DNA of 64,000 nt from Sphingobacteriales bacterium 39-19 (GTDB taxonomy: Bacteria; Bacteroidota; Bacteroidia; Chitinophagales; Chitinophagaceae): contig MKTX01000010.1 of NCBI GenBank assembly GCA_001898465.1, positions 1-64,000 of the forward strand, in the 5' to 3' direction. The notes under the pieces are model-generated. The model had not been told where the DNA came from. It saw nothing but the letters and a program-made list of their open reading frames with translations, and made no database searches. Below, in pieces: positions 26,460 to 35,458 of the stretch. Numbering within the stretch: the stretch's first letter is position 1; the number at the start of each line of letters is the position of its first letter. The position numbers and the translations under genes were made by a program.

Positions 26460-26486
26460 AAAAGCATACCGGGCGGGTATGCTTTT
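26460..26486. terminator. Intrinsic terminator after the T9SS esterase gene
   Basis: Perfect 11-bp stem AAAAGCATACC / GGTATGCTTTT around a GGGCG loop, 20 bases past the esterase stop. It also separates that gene from the YHS gene promoter. Confidence 0.8.
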
Positions 26487-26506
26487 ACAGAATTATAAAA
26501 ATTGCG

Positions 26507-27847
26507 CTAAGGCTTTACGAATTTTAATTTTTCATTTACTGCCTCATTATAAATATGGGCAATGTATGCGCCTGCACTGAGCCCGCTTATGGATACCGGT
26601 ATTATAGCCGAACCACTTATTACCTGTTGTTTTACCAACTGCCCACTCATATTATAAATACTCACCCGTGCATTTTGTAATTGGGTATTGCTATGTATAG
26701 TAAGTATATCTGTAACCGGGTTGGTATAAACAGTTAATTGTACTTTATTACTAAATTCAATCATGCGGGTATCGCTGTATCGAAGTTGGTTATCGGTTTC
26801 ATTTTGCAGTAAACGATAGTAATTTTTTCCAGCTAATGGTTGTTCATCGGTAAAGCTGTAATCGCCCCCATTATTTCCCAGGCTGTTTACATAAGCAATA
26901 TTTTGCCAGTTTATAGCATCACTGCTTCTTTGAATATAGAAGCCCCGGTTATTTGTTTCCTGGGCGGTGCTCCAGAGAAGGTTTGCTTTTCCGGATTGCT
27001 TAGTTACCTGGAACCGGGTATAAGTAACCGGCAGAATGGCCAGGTTGCGTTGGTATAATAACATCCACTCATACACATTTTTCGCAGGAAAATCCCATTG
27101 CCCATTACTATTTAAATTTAAATCGAAACTCCATACACATACATGGCCGGTTAAGGGGTAAATAAGTTTTTTAGCCGGTATGGCAGGTGGTTGAGGAGCT
27201 GTATTGATGCCATCTACCCAGCTATTGGTGTACCAGGTAGGTACTGTATTATCTACACTGTTATGCATGGCCAGTACGGGCAAGCCTGATGAGGCAATAT
27301 TCTGGCAGTACGCCGAATTAGGTGCCCATGCACCGGCAATGGGAACTACTGCAGCAATCCGGCTTGCATATTCGGGTTTCTCACCTACATAGCTCCAGCA
27401 GGTACCTCCACCCAGGCTAAAACCAGATAAATAAACCCGGTTAATATCTATTTTATAATGACTTAAGATATAATCAAGAAATGTATTAAAATGTCCTGTC
27501 CAGGGGCCTTGTGTAAACTGGGGTGTTATTACAATGAATTTAAAATTTTGGCCATTTACCGTAAAAGATGCCGGGAACTGGCCGGCAGCAATTTGATTGG
27601 CAGGGCCATGCGCCAATACCCTGTCCAGGTCAGTGGTGCCATTGCCTAATTCGCCCACACCGGGAACAAAAATAATAACGGGAAATTTTTCATTGGGGTT
27701 ATCCCAATACCCCTGGGGCAGGTATTCATAATATCCATTACTGATGGGGCAGGTAACTACACCCCGCTTAGCGGTATGCGTTTGAGCCAAACTAATTACA
27801 CTAAAAAAAAGAAATACCAGGAAACAGGTGTATCTCAGGTTTTTCAT
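26507..27847 (-). CDS. Secreted esterase with type IX secretion C-terminal domain
   Basis: 446 residues. Signal peptide (SVISLAQ end), then an alpha/beta hydrolase domain of the PHB-depolymerase/feruloyl esterase type: FVPGVGELGNG (oxyanion), VYLSGFSLGGGTCWSY with nucleophile Ser in GFSLGG, and PLTGHVCVW as the likely catalytic histidine. Residues 270-350 form a beta-sandwich linker (FQVTKQSGKANLLWSTAQET). The last 75 residues are a T9SS type A sorting domain, with VTDILTIHS, VSIYNMSGQLVK and SGLSAGAYIAHI, so the protein is exported across the outer membrane and probably anchored. The likely substrate is an ester in plant or microbial polymers. It has its own terminator. Confidence 0.9.
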   Translation of the reverse strand: MKNLRYTCFLVFLFFSVISLAQTHTAKRGVVTCPISNGYYEYLPQGYWDNPNEKFPVIIFVPGVGELGNGTTDLDRVLAHGPANQIAAGQFPASFTVNGQNFKFIVITPQFTQGPWTGHFNTFLDYILSHYKIDINRVYLSGFSLGGGTCWSYVGEKPEYASRIAAVVPIAGAWAPNSAYCQNIASSGLPVLAMHNSVDNTVPTWYTNSWVDGINTAPQPPAIPAKKLIYPLTGHVCVWSFDLNLNSNGQWDFPAKNVYEWMLLYQRNLAILPVTYTRFQVTKQSGKANLLWSTAQETNNRGFYIQRSSDAINWQNIAYVNSLGNNGGDYSFTDEQPLAGKNYYRLLQNETDNQLRYSDTRMIEFSNKVQLTVYTNPVTDILTIHSNTQLQNARVSIYNMSGQLVKQQVISGSAIIPVSISGLSAGAYIAHIYNEAVNEKLKFVKP

Positions 27848-28020
27848 ACATTGATGGTTTTAAAGCTTTTAAAAATTAATTAAATTAACTTTCAAGAGGT
27901 TAGGATATTATTTGTGCTTCTTGCAAACCTAATGCCACAAACAGGAATGGTTGCCTGCAAAAAAAAATAAATCCAATGAATAAGTTTGTAGTAGTATGTG
28001 CTAAAACGATGTAGTGATTA

Positions 28021-28038
28021 TATAGGGTTATCCCTATA
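28021..28038. repeat. Perfect short inverted repeat
   Basis: TATAGGG-TTAT-CCCTATA, a 7-bp perfect stem with a 4-base loop, beside the next terminator. It may be a regulatory site or a second hairpin at the end of the lipocalin-like gene transcript. Confidence 0.4.
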
Positions 28039-28043
28039 ACGAA

Positions 28044-28077
28044 AAAAGAGCAATTCAATTGCATGAATTACTCTTTT
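28044..28077 (-). terminator. Intrinsic terminator after the lipocalin-like lipoprotein gene
   Basis: Minus strand: 13-bp stem AAAAGAGTAATTC / GAATTGCTCTTTT with one G-U pair and an 8-base loop, 21 bases past the stop codon at 28098. Confidence 0.7.
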
Positions 28078-28097
28078 GAATTATTTTAAAAGATGAC

Positions 28098-28550
28098 TTA
28101 GTGTGCGAAAGTAATTTTATATAATGATACCACGCCATTGTATTCGTCGCTGCTTTGTAAAACCAGGTTCGTAGCATTTACTGAAACCAGTGCGGCTGTA
28201 TCGGCATAAAGTGTAGTACCAATTTTAAGCTGTGTACCACTATTCAGGAGTTCCCAGGTTAAAGGAACGGTTTGCGGATCACCCGGATCACATTTACTGG
28301 CTCCTTCGTCGTAAACACCGGTATTATCAGTATTAAACTTATAGAAATTATCTAATTCACAGGCATCATAATCACCTATAGTTTCAACCCAATCGGCAGA
28401 TCCTATTTTTTCCTGGTCAGAAACTATTTTCCAGTTACCGGATGTTAAATAATCGGTAGCAGATGATTTCTTATCATCTTTTTTGCAGGCGCTGAAACTG
28501 AGTGCCAGCAAAACAGATAGTACGGTTAATAACTTTGCTTTCATTTTCAT
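28098..28550 (-). CDS. Lipocalin-like lipoprotein
   Basis: 150 residues with a lipoprotein signal (LLALSFSAC, Cys21). The rest resembles the lipocalin-like proteins common in Bacteroidota: SGNWKIVSDQEK at the start, a FNTDNTGVYDEG strand, and beta-strands up to LYKITFAH. Two cysteines (DACELD and SKCDPG) may pair. No ligand can be named. It stands alone between the T9SS esterase gene and prfC, with a terminator after it. Confidence 0.82.
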   Translation of the reverse strand: MKMKAKLLTVLSVLLALSFSACKKDDKKSSATDYLTSGNWKIVSDQEKIGSADWVETIGDYDACELDNFYKFNTDNTGVYDEGASKCDPGDPQTVPLTWELLNSGTQLKIGTTLYADTAALVSVNATNLVLQSSDEYNGVVSLYKITFAH

Positions 28551-28645
28551 AATGTTTGAAATTTAGTATTTAAAAGAATTTTTTGATAAAGGGTCGAAAA
28601 TCATACCAAACTGCAATATTGTGAAAAAAAATGATATTATCCTAT

Positions 28646-30232
28646 TTATTTATGTATTTCACTGCTAAAATGAAATACAATATCGGGGTTGTTTTGAATT
28701 TCAGTATTTAAGAACCATTCACTTTGGGCCAGGTAAACTAAATGGCCATCTTTATCTAATGCGATATTAGCCTGCTTATATTTTGTAAACTCATCTAATT
28801 TTTTGGGGTCTTTGCTGGTAAGCCAGCAGGCTTTATAAAATGGCAGGTTATTCATTTGAACCGATGCGCCATATTCATGCAGGAGGCGGTACTGAATAAC
28901 TTCAAACTGCAATTCTCCCACACAACCTATTATTTTTTTATTTCCGCCAAACTGGGTGAAGAGCTGTGCCACCCCTTCATCTGTAAGTTGCAACAGTCCC
29001 TTTTCTAATTGCTTGGTTTTTAACGGATCTTTATTTACCACCTCTTTAAATATTTCAGGTGAAAAACTAGGAATCCCGGTATAGAAAAAATCTTCACCTT
29101 CTGTAATGGTATCGCCAATTTTAAAATTACCGGTATCAAATAAACCCACCACATCACCCGGGAAAGCATCCTCAATCACTTCTTTTTGCCGGGCCAAAAA
29201 AGTATAGGGATTGCTAAACCGAAAATCTTTATTCATCCTTACATGATGGTAATAGGTATTGCGGCTAAACTTACCGCTGCACACCCTTAAGAAAGCAATG
29301 CGGTCCCGGTGCCGGGGATCCAGGTTGGCGTGTATCTTAAAAATAAATCCACTGAATTTTTCTTCTTCGGGTTTTACTTCTCTTATAGTAGTTTGCCTGG
29401 GCCTGGGCGTAGGCGCAATGCGAATAAAAGTATCCAGCATTTCTTTTACTCCAAAATTATTTACGGCACTCCCGAAAAATACAGGGGCGGTTTGGCCGCT
29501 CAAATAATCATTTTTATTCAAAGGCCCATATACGCCATCAATTAATTCTACATCTTCCCGTAAGGTAGCGGCTTCTTTTTCACCAATTTTTTTTTGTAAC
29601 AGCGGGCTCGATAAATCATCAATCTTCACTACATCTTCTTCATTTGCCTTGGTACCGGCTGCAAATAATACCAGGCTTTTATCATTCAGATCGTACACGC
29701 CTTTAAAGTCCTTGCCACTATTAATAGGCCAGGTCATGGGATGCAATTGTATCTTCAATTCATTTTCTATCTCTTCCAGCAGTTCATAACGGTTCTTGCC
29801 ATCCCGGTCCATTTTATTGATAAACACAATTACCGGGGTTTTGCGCATAGCAATCACTTCCATCAGTCGCCGGGTTTGTGCTTCTACCCCATTTACACTA
29901 TCCACTACCAGTACTACACTGTCTACGGCAGTAAGCGTTCTGTAGGTATCTTCAGCAAAATCCTTATGGCCGGGGGTATCCAGCAGGTTTACCAGGTAGC
30001 CTTCGTATTCAAAACTCATTACGCTGGTGGCCACGCTAATTCCCCTCTGCCTTTCTATCTCCATAAAATCGCTGGTAGCATGCTTTTTTATTTTATTGCT
30101 TTTTACGGCACCTGCCGTTTGAATGGCCCCTCCAAACAAAAGGAATTTTTCTGTTAAGGTAGTTTTCCCGGCATCGGGGTGACTGATAATGGCAAAACTT
30201 TTACGCCTGTTAATTTCCGGAATATATTTCAT
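28646..30232 (-). CDS. prfC: Peptide chain release factor 3
   Basis: GTPase that recycles RF1/RF2 from the ribosome. G motifs: [14 protein letters not shown] (P-loop), [11 protein letters not shown] (switch I), [12 protein letters not shown], and NKMDRDG, then the domain-2 [14 protein letters not shown] and the C-terminal [13 protein letters not shown]. Length (528 from this start) matches the family. The ATG at 30232 is preferred over one 21 bases upstream because a TATCTTTG promoter box (30248 to 30241) would otherwise lie inside the coding region. Confidence 0.96.
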   Translation of the reverse strand: MKYIPEINRRKSFAIISHPDAGKTTLTEKFLLFGGAIQTAGAVKSNKIKKHATSDFMEIERQRGISVATSVMSFEYEGYLVNLLDTPGHKDFAEDTYRTLTAVDSVVLVVDSVNGVEAQTRRLMEVIAMRKTPVIVFINKMDRDGKNRYELLEEIENELKIQLHPMTWPINSGKDFKGVYDLNDKSLVLFAAGTKANEEDVVKIDDLSSPLLQKKIGEKEAATLREDVELIDGVYGPLNKNDYLSGQTAPVFFGSAVNNFGVKEMLDTFIRIAPTPRPRQTTIREVKPEEEKFSGFIFKIHANLDPRHRDRIAFLRVCSGKFSRNTYYHHVRMNKDFRFSNPYTFLARQKEVIEDAFPGDVVGLFDTGNFKIGDTITEGEDFFYTGIPSFSPEIFKEVVNKDPLKTKQLEKGLLQLTDEGVAQLFTQFGGNKKIIGCVGELQFEVIQYRLLHEYGASVQMNNLPFYKACWLTSKDPKKLDEFTKYKQANIALDKDGHLVYLAQSEWFLNTEIQNNPDIVFHFSSEIHK

Positions 30233-30240
30233 AAAGGGCG

Positions 30241-30248
30241 CAAAGATA
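30241..30248 (-). promoter_or_regulatory. Putative -7 box of prfC
   Basis: TATCTTTG on the minus strand is a perfect TAnnTTTG, ending 8 bases before the ATG at 30232. Confidence 0.5.
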
Positions 30249-30338
30249 AGCATAAGGCGCTTTTACAAAACGGCCTGCCGCTAAAAATACAGGGAATGTA
30301 TTTAGTAAAAATTAAGATTAAAAGAAGATGCTTTCTAT

Positions 30339-30346
30339 TAACTTTG
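30339..30346 (+). promoter_or_regulatory. Putative -7 box of the MacB-type permease gene
   Basis: TAACTTTG fits TAnnTTTG and ends 4 bases before the ATG at 30351, suggesting a leaderless or near-leaderless transcript. Confidence 0.45.
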
Positions 30347-30350
30347 AGCC

Positions 30351-31592
30351 ATGGCTGCTTCCTGGAATATTTTAAAAAATTCTATTGTACTTACTTTTAA
30401 AGAACTAAAAGTAAATAAACTGCGTACGGCATTAAGCCTTACCGGTGTAGCTTTTGGCATCTTTTGTATCATTGGGGTATTGGCTGCCGTAAACAGTTTA
30501 GAAATCAATATCCAAAATGAAGTAAAGTCGCTGGGCAATAATACTGTTTATATTGATAAATGGGATTATAGCGGCGGCCCCAACCAGCCCTTTTGGAAGA
30601 TGCGGGCAAGGCCTTCTATGAAATACGAAGAAGCGGGGCTGGTGGCAGAGCGTACAGATGCCCTGGAAAATATTGCCTACCTGATGCAAAATGCCAGCAC
30701 CCTGAGCCATAATAACGACCTGAAAAGAAATTGTACCATTTATGGTATCACCCCGCAACAGATAGTTATACAGCCCATCAATTTTGCGGCCGGCCGCTTT
30801 TTATCGCAATCTGAATTTAACAGCGGCGCTCATACCGGTGTACTGGGATACCAAAATGCAGTAGATTTTTTTGGGAGTGCAGAAAGGGCCCTGGGCAAAC
30901 AATTAGATATTAAAGGTTTTAAAGTTACCATTGTGGGTGTGATAAGAAAAGAGGGCCAAAACTTTATAGGATGGGATTATGATAATTGCTTAATGATCCC
31001 TTACAAGTTTAGCATGCAATTATTTAATTATGAAAATGGCAGCAGCATCCTGATTGCCAAAGGCAAACCCAATGTAAGTACCTATGCCCTGGTACAGGAA
31101 CTTAAAGGCGCTATGCGCCAGGTACGCAGGCTTAGCCCTACCCAGGAAGATAATTTTTCGCTCAACAGTGTAGAAGCATTCAGCCAGGCCATAACCGGTT
31201 TTTTTTCGGTGCTGAATGTTATTGGCAGTATTATTGGCGGTATCAGCCTCATTGTAGGGCTTTTTGGTATTGCCAACATTATGTTTGTAACGGTAAAAGA
31301 ACGAACCCCCATCATTGGTTTAAAAAAAGCAATCGGTGCAAAAAAAGGAAGTATCCTTTTTGAGTTTTTGGCCGAAGCCATTATTCTTTGTTTACTGGGA
31401 GGCGCTTTTGGTTTGTTCTTTGTATTTATCGGAACTAAAATTTCTACCAGTTTACTCAATTTCCCTATTTTTATTTCGCTGCCTATGCTGGTCATAAGTA
31501 TTGTTATTTGTGTATCGGTGGGCATTTTAGCCGGTATTTTCCCGGCATCCCGGGCCGCCCGTATGAACCCGGTAGTGGCTATAAGAAGCTAA
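30351..31592 (+). CDS. ABC transporter permease, MacB/FtsX type
   Basis: 413 residues with the MacB topology: one N-terminal helix (ALSLTGVAFGIFCIIGVLA), a periplasmic domain of about 230 residues (MacB_PCD, with GRFLSQSEFNSG), then three C-terminal helices of the FtsX domain, including NIMFVTVKERTPIIGLKKAI with the family's coupling motif, and GIFPASRAARMNPVVAIRS at the end. Such permeases pair with an ATPase for export of lipoproteins, antibiotics or peptides, or for mechanotransmission; no ATPase gene is adjacent, so the partner must be elsewhere. The stop codon is in the same frame as tsaD, 36 bases before the latter's start. Confidence 0.92.
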   Translation: MAASWNILKNSIVLTFKELKVNKLRTALSLTGVAFGIFCIIGVLAAVNSLEINIQNEVKSLGNNTVYIDKWDYSGGPNQPFWKMRARPSMKYEEAGLVAERTDALENIAYLMQNASTLSHNNDLKRNCTIYGITPQQIVIQPINFAAGRFLSQSEFNSGAHTGVLGYQNAVDFFGSAERALGKQLDIKGFKVTIVGVIRKEGQNFIGWDYDNCLMIPYKFSMQLFNYENGSSILIAKGKPNVSTYALVQELKGAMRQVRRLSPTQEDNFSLNSVEAFSQAITGFFSVLNVIGSIIGGISLIVGLFGIANIMFVTVKERTPIIGLKKAIGAKKGSILFEFLAEAIILCLLGGAFGLFFVFIGTKISTSLLNFPIFISLPMLVISIVICVSVGILAGIFPASRAARMNPVVAIRS

Positions 31593-31605
31593 ACCCGCTG
31601 GCTTC

Positions 31606-31613
31606 TTATCTTT
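31606..31613 (+). promoter_or_regulatory. Putative -7 box of tsaD
   Basis: TATCTTTG is a perfect TAnnTTTG, placed 15 bases before the ATT at 31629 proposed as the start of tsaD and after the stop of the permease gene. It argues that translation begins downstream of 31613. Confidence 0.5.
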
Positions 31614-31628
31614 GCAAAAAAACTAAGT

Positions 31629-32678
31629 ATTATTCAACCTGTAATTTTAGCCATAGAATCATCCTGCGATGAAACTTCGGTAGCCATTGCCCGGGGCAAT
31701 CAAATAATAGCCAATATTGTAGCTACCCAAAAAATTCATGAGCAATACGGTGGCGTGGTACCCGAGCTGGCCGGCCGGGCACACCTGCAACAAATTATTC
31801 CGGTTACTGATGCGGCCTTACAGAAAGCGCAGATCAGCTTACCGGAAATAGATGCTGTTGCCTTTACCCAATCTCCCGGCCTTATCGGGTCCTTATTAGT
31901 AGGCGCTTGTTTTGCCAAATCCTTATCGCTGGCATTGGCCAAACCTTTAATAGCGGTGCATCACATGCAGGCTCATGTACTGGCCAACCTGATTCCGGAA
32001 GAGAAACCCTCATTTCCTTTTTTATGCCTTACCGTAAGCGGGGGCCATACCCAAATTGTACAATGCAATGCTCCCGGAAATATGGAAGTGATTGGCGAAA
32101 CCATAGATGATGCCGCCGGTGAGGCTTTTGATAAAACGGCCAAACTGCTGGGCCTACCCTATCCCGGCGGGCCCTTAATTGACCGCTATGCCAAAGAAGG
32201 TAACCCTTTTGCATATTCATTTCCCGAGCCGCAGATCCCCGGCCTTAACTTTAGTTTCTCCGGGTTAAAAACAGCGATCTTGTATTTTTTGCAAAATGCC
32301 GGCAAGTCTGCCATTTATAAAGAAATATTTACAGCTACAGAAGCTGAGAAAAAAGATTTTATCCAGGAACACCTGGCAGATATTTGTGCCAGCGTACAGC
32401 AACGCATCGTAAGCATCCTGTTAAACAAACTTAAGAAAGCGGCTGACCAAACCGGTATTAAACAAATATGTATTGCCGGGGGCGTAAGCGCCAACTCGGG
32501 CTTAAGAAATGCTTTTACAGCAATGGGCATTCAAAACGGGTGGAAAACTTTTATACCGCCTTTTGAATTTTGCACCGATAATGCAGGCATGATCGCCATT
32601 ACCGCTTATTATAAGTTTTTAGAAAACGATTTCGTTTCTTTAGATGCCGTACCCAGTGCCCGCAGCAGTTGGGCCTGA
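31629..32678 (+). CDS. tsaD: tRNA N6-adenosine threonylcarbamoyltransferase
   Basis: Core enzyme of t6A37 tRNA modification. The conserved N-terminus ILAIESSCDETSVAIARG is encoded from 31644 on, so the protein must start upstream of it. Between the in-frame TAA of the permease gene (31590) and this motif there is no ATG, GTG or TTG; ATT codons at 31629 and 31632 are the best candidates. A GTG at 31755 would remove the ESSCDET motif. Other hallmarks: GGVVPELAGRAH, the metal-binding VHHMQAHVLANL (HxxxH), VSGGHTQIV and NFSFSGLKTA, then CIAGGVSANSGLR and CTDNAGMIA. Length of 349 residues fits the family. Confidence 0.92.
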   Translation: MIQPVILAIESSCDETSVAIARGNQIIANIVATQKIHEQYGGVVPELAGRAHLQQIIPVTDAALQKAQISLPEIDAVAFTQSPGLIGSLLVGACFAKSLSLALAKPLIAVHHMQAHVLANLIPEEKPSFPFLCLTVSGGHTQIVQCNAPGNMEVIGETIDDAAGEAFDKTAKLLGLPYPGGPLIDRYAKEGNPFAYSFPEPQIPGLNFSFSGLKTAILYFLQNAGKSAIYKEIFTATEAEKKDFIQEHLADICASVQQRIVSILLNKLKKAADQTGIKQICIAGGVSANSGLRNAFTAMGIQNGWKTFIPPFEFCTDNAGMIAITAYYKFLENDFVSLDAVPSARSSWA

Positions 32679-32714
32679 ATGAACAACCCTTTTTTCATTT
32701 CCTGGTTTTACCAG

Positions 32715-32722
32715 TAGCTTTG
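32715..32722 (+). promoter_or_regulatory. Putative -7 box of trmN6
   Basis: TAGCTTTG fits TAnnTTTG and ends 4 bases before the TTG start codon at 32727, another near-leaderless arrangement. Confidence 0.35.
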
Positions 32723-32726
32723 CTGC

Positions 32727-33443
32727 TTGCGCAATACTCATTTTAATTTTAAGCAATTCAGCATACAGCAAAAAAACTGTGCAATGAAAGTGTGCACCGA
32801 TGCCTGCCTTTTTGGTGCCTGGGTGGCCGATTATATAAGGCAAAATCCCCGGTATGATCCTGTATTGGATATTGGCACCGGCACCGGTTTACTAAGCCTG
32901 ATGCTGGCGCAACAATCCCCTGCCAAAATAGATGCCATAGAAATAGAAGCCCGCTGTGCCGCACAGGCAAAAGAAAATACAGAGGCAAGCCCCTGGGCAA
33001 ACCGCATACAAATAATACAGGGCGATATACAATGCTTTCAACCGGTACAACCCTATTCCTTTATTATCAGTAACCCGCCATTTTTTGAAAATGATCTGCA
33101 GGCTGCTGACCCTTCAAAAAATAAAGCCAAACATTCCACCCATTTATCGCTGAAAGCTTTATTCCGCATCACCCGCCAATATTTATCTCCCGTTGGCGAA
33201 GCTGCTTTCCTGCTGCCTTACCACCGCTATCAAAAGGCACAGGTATATGCGAATGAAAATGCTTTATACCCACAAGAGATGATTCATATAAGCCAAACCC
33301 CCTTGCACAAACCCTTTAGAACTTTGTTAAGGCTGGGGCAGCATAAAACAAAAACCAGCATCCACAATTTTAGCATTAAAATAAATGACGGGTACAGCAA
33401 AGAAGCCATAAAGCTGCTTACAGGTTATTACCTGGCGTTATAA
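32727..33443 (+). CDS. trmN6: tRNA1(Val) adenine-N6 methyltransferase (YfiC-like)
   Basis: SAM-dependent N6-adenine methyltransferase for A37 of tRNA1(Val). The family N-terminus FNFKQFSIQQKNCAMKV and TDACLFGAWV are followed by motif I VLDIGTGTGLLSLMLAQ, the acidic AIEIEARC and the catalytic IISNPPFF (NPPF/Y of N6-adenine methylases). The start is a TTG at 32727, since RNTHFNFKQF right after it is the usual N-terminus and no ATG is available. 48 bases after tsaD, likely expressed with it. It converges with the CpsB-type gene. Confidence 0.9.
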   Translation: MRNTHFNFKQFSIQQKNCAMKVCTDACLFGAWVADYIRQNPRYDPVLDIGTGTGLLSLMLAQQSPAKIDAIEIEARCAAQAKENTEASPWANRIQIIQGDIQCFQPVQPYSFIISNPPFFENDLQAADPSKNKAKHSTHLSLKALFRITRQYLSPVGEAAFLLPYHRYQKAQVYANENALYPQEMIHISQTPLHKPFRTLLRLGQHKTKTSIHNFSIKINDGYSKEAIKLLTGYYLAL

Positions 33444-33460
33444 ATAAGCAGGCCCGCTTT

Positions 33461-34207
33461 TTATTTATTATTTTGAAGCGATGTGTTCCAGGTTTTAGTT
33501 TGCAATAATTTTTGAAAAGAGGGGGAATGAAAGGCATCCTGCAAGGCCTGCAGGTGCTTTAGATGGTGAAGATCGGTGCCTAAAAAATGGTTGAGGTCGT
33601 TTTCCATAATATACCGGGCCGCTTTTGCTGGGCCGGGGCCGTAATAGCCGCAAAGAGATAAAATATTTACCTGTAACAAAAAGCCAAGTTCTTTTAAGCG
33701 ATGGTAAATTTTATAATCGTTATGAAAATAGGTATAGCGCTCAGGGTGTGCCAGTATGGGGGTGTAGCCTTCGATGATGATGGCAAAAGACATTTTTTCG
33801 GGTTTTGCAGGCGGGAAAGACCAGGGGAATTCTGTAAGGATCAGTTTATCTTTTACCGATAATAATTTTTGCTTTTGACGAAGCATTTCAAAAAACTGGT
33901 CGTCCATTAAATATTCTGCAGCGGCTTCTACGGCATAGTCTATTCCTTCTTTAGCCAATGCGTTTTTTAATGCATCCAATGCTTCCTGTATGGTTTCGGG
34001 GGTATTGCGGTACATATCGGAAATAACATGTGGGGTGGCAATGGAATGGCGAAGCCCTATCCCTATCAATCCCTTTACCAGGGCAACAGAGGTTTCCACA
34101 TCGGGTGAGCCATCATCAATACCCGGTAAAATATGCGAGTGCATATCTGTTACAATAGGAAAATAACCCGGTGAACCGGCGCCTTTATTTTTAAAAAGAG
34201 AAAGCAA
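33461..34207 (-). CDS. CpsB/YwqE-type tyrosine phosphatase
   Basis: PHP-domain protein-tyrosine phosphatase of the CpsB/CapC/YwqE family that counteracts BY-kinases in capsule and EPS control. Metal-binding motifs: DMHSHILPGIDDGSPD near residue 21, IATPHVISDMYRN, ILAHPERYTYF, and FLGTDLHHLKHL near the end, in family order. 248 residues is typical. The start is TTG at 34207; no ATG lies in frame. It is the last gene of the minus-strand glycan block; the partner kinase (Wzc-type) is not in the window. Confidence 0.9.
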   Translation of the reverse strand: MLSLFKNKGAGSPGYFPIVTDMHSHILPGIDDGSPDVETSVALVKGLIGIGLRHSIATPHVISDMYRNTPETIQEALDALKNALAKEGIDYAVEAAAEYLMDDQFFEMLRQKQKLLSVKDKLILTEFPWSFPPAKPEKMSFAIIIEGYTPILAHPERYTYFHNDYKIYHRLKELGFLLQVNILSLCGYYGPGPAKAARYIMENDLNHFLGTDLHHLKHLQALQDAFHSPSFQKLLQTKTWNTSLQNNK

Positions 34208-34248
34208 TATGATTATGATTTTGCAAACCTGCCGGCAACTGGCCGGTA

Positions 34249-35076
34249 CTATTTTTTATAAAACTGGTGGAGTTTGCTCAAGGGTTTTAAAATAGAAACG
34301 ATAAATGCAAAGGGAATGTTGTTTCTTTTCATGGCCAGGTAATCCCGGCGGTTGGCCCGGAAACGCTGGTATATGTCTTTATTACTGGCGCCGCCTACCC
34401 TCATTTTTACGATGTTTTTAGGCAAGTAGAAAGCCGGTACATGAAATTTATATAAATAGCGGGCCATAAACTCGTAATCGGCTGCAGTATAATAATGATT
34501 TTCGTAACCGCCATATTTAGCCAGCAACGGGCGCCTGATGTAAAAAGTAGGATGGGCAGGCATCCAGCCAATATTAAAAAGAGAGCGCTTATAGGGCTTG
34601 CCTTTCCAGATACGCCATACCCGGTTGGTATTATGCTTATCTACATATTCCAGGTCGCCGTAAATGGCATCTACCTGTTTATTTTCAAAAGCCTGTACAA
34701 TCGATTTTATCACATCGTTGGTATCCAGCATATCATCACTGTTTAAAATCCCAATGATATCGCCGGTGGCCATATTCATCCCTTTATTAATGGCATCATA
34801 CATGCCCCGGTCAGTTTCTGATATCCAGCGGGCAATATGATCTTTGTGCTGCTGAATGATTTTAAGTGTATCATCGGTAGATCTTCCATCTACAATAATA
34901 TGCTCGATATTCTTGTAATCCTGGTGAATTACCGATTGAATGCAATCGCCCAGGTATTTACCGGAATTGAATGTAACTGTAATAATAGAGACCTTAGGAG
35001 TCGCTATTTTGGTATGTACATATTCCCCTTCTTTTTTTTGCGTGTGTACTACAGCAGGCGCTAACACTTCATTCAT
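34249..35076 (-). CDS. Family 2 glycosyltransferase
   Basis: 275 residues, GT-A fold. KVSIITVTFNSGKYL, HIIVDGRSTDDT, SETDRGMYDAINKGM and the acceptor/metal motif ILNSDDML are of the WcaA-like GT2 type, often transferring Glc, Gal or GalNAc onto a lipid-linked oligosaccharide. No membrane segments, so the enzyme is cytosolic and membrane-associated. It lies 41 bases before the CpsB-type gene and is preceded by a 382-base gap. Confidence 0.9.
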   Translation of the reverse strand: MNEVLAPAVVHTQKKEGEYVHTKIATPKVSIITVTFNSGKYLGDCIQSVIHQDYKNIEHIIVDGRSTDDTLKIIQQHKDHIARWISETDRGMYDAINKGMNMATGDIIGILNSDDMLDTNDVIKSIVQAFENKQVDAIYGDLEYVDKHNTNRVWRIWKGKPYKRSLFNIGWMPAHPTFYIRRPLLAKYGGYENHYYTAADYEFMARYLYKFHVPAFYLPKNIVKMRVGGASNKDIYQRFRANRRDYLAMKRNNIPFAFIVSILKPLSKLHQFYKK

Positions 35077-35458
35077 AAGTTAAATTTAATAGAGGGGAAC
35101 CGGTGGTTACTATTTATGAGTTTTTATACCGGGATGTATAGATATTGGGTAAGCAATATAAAAAACTCAGAAAACGTAAGGAAAGATAATATAATTTTTA
35201 AATTTTATTAATTTTTTTTCAAAAAAGATAATGCATCCCCTTGCTTTCCTGTTGTTGATTCTTTTTATAAATAGTTCGTTACCCGTATTTTAAGTTTAAA
35301 AAACATAACTGTTTTATTAATTTGTGAAAGCGTAAAAATAGCCCGTATGAAGCCATTCATAGTTGGAACGAAAGGAAGCAGGTATTTATTTTATGATCCT
35401 GTCTTTGAGTTTAAGGGCGGGGCAGCTTGTATATAATCAGGCAAAACGGATTGAATAT
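35077..35458. other. Intergenic region, AT-rich, without a convincing gene
   Basis: A 382-base gap between the GT2 and carbamoyltransferase genes, richer in A and T than the flanks. It holds a 29-codon plus frame (35347-35436, MKPFIVGTKGSRYLFYDPVF at its start) that matches no family I know. No TAnnTTTG box on the minus strand was found for the GT2 gene, and no strong hairpin. Confidence 0.5.

Noticed and set aside
31755-32678. tsaD starting at GTG 31755
   Set aside because: This removes about 40 residues including the ESSCDET motif, which is encoded in frame upstream.
33425-33465. Terminator between trmN6 and the CpsB-type gene
   Set aside because: The AGCAGGCCCGCT stretch can only form a very short imperfect stem, too weak to call.
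35347-35436. 29-codon plus frame (starts MKPFIVGTKG)
   Set aside because: Too short, with no recognised family or start signal; mentioned only as content of the gap.
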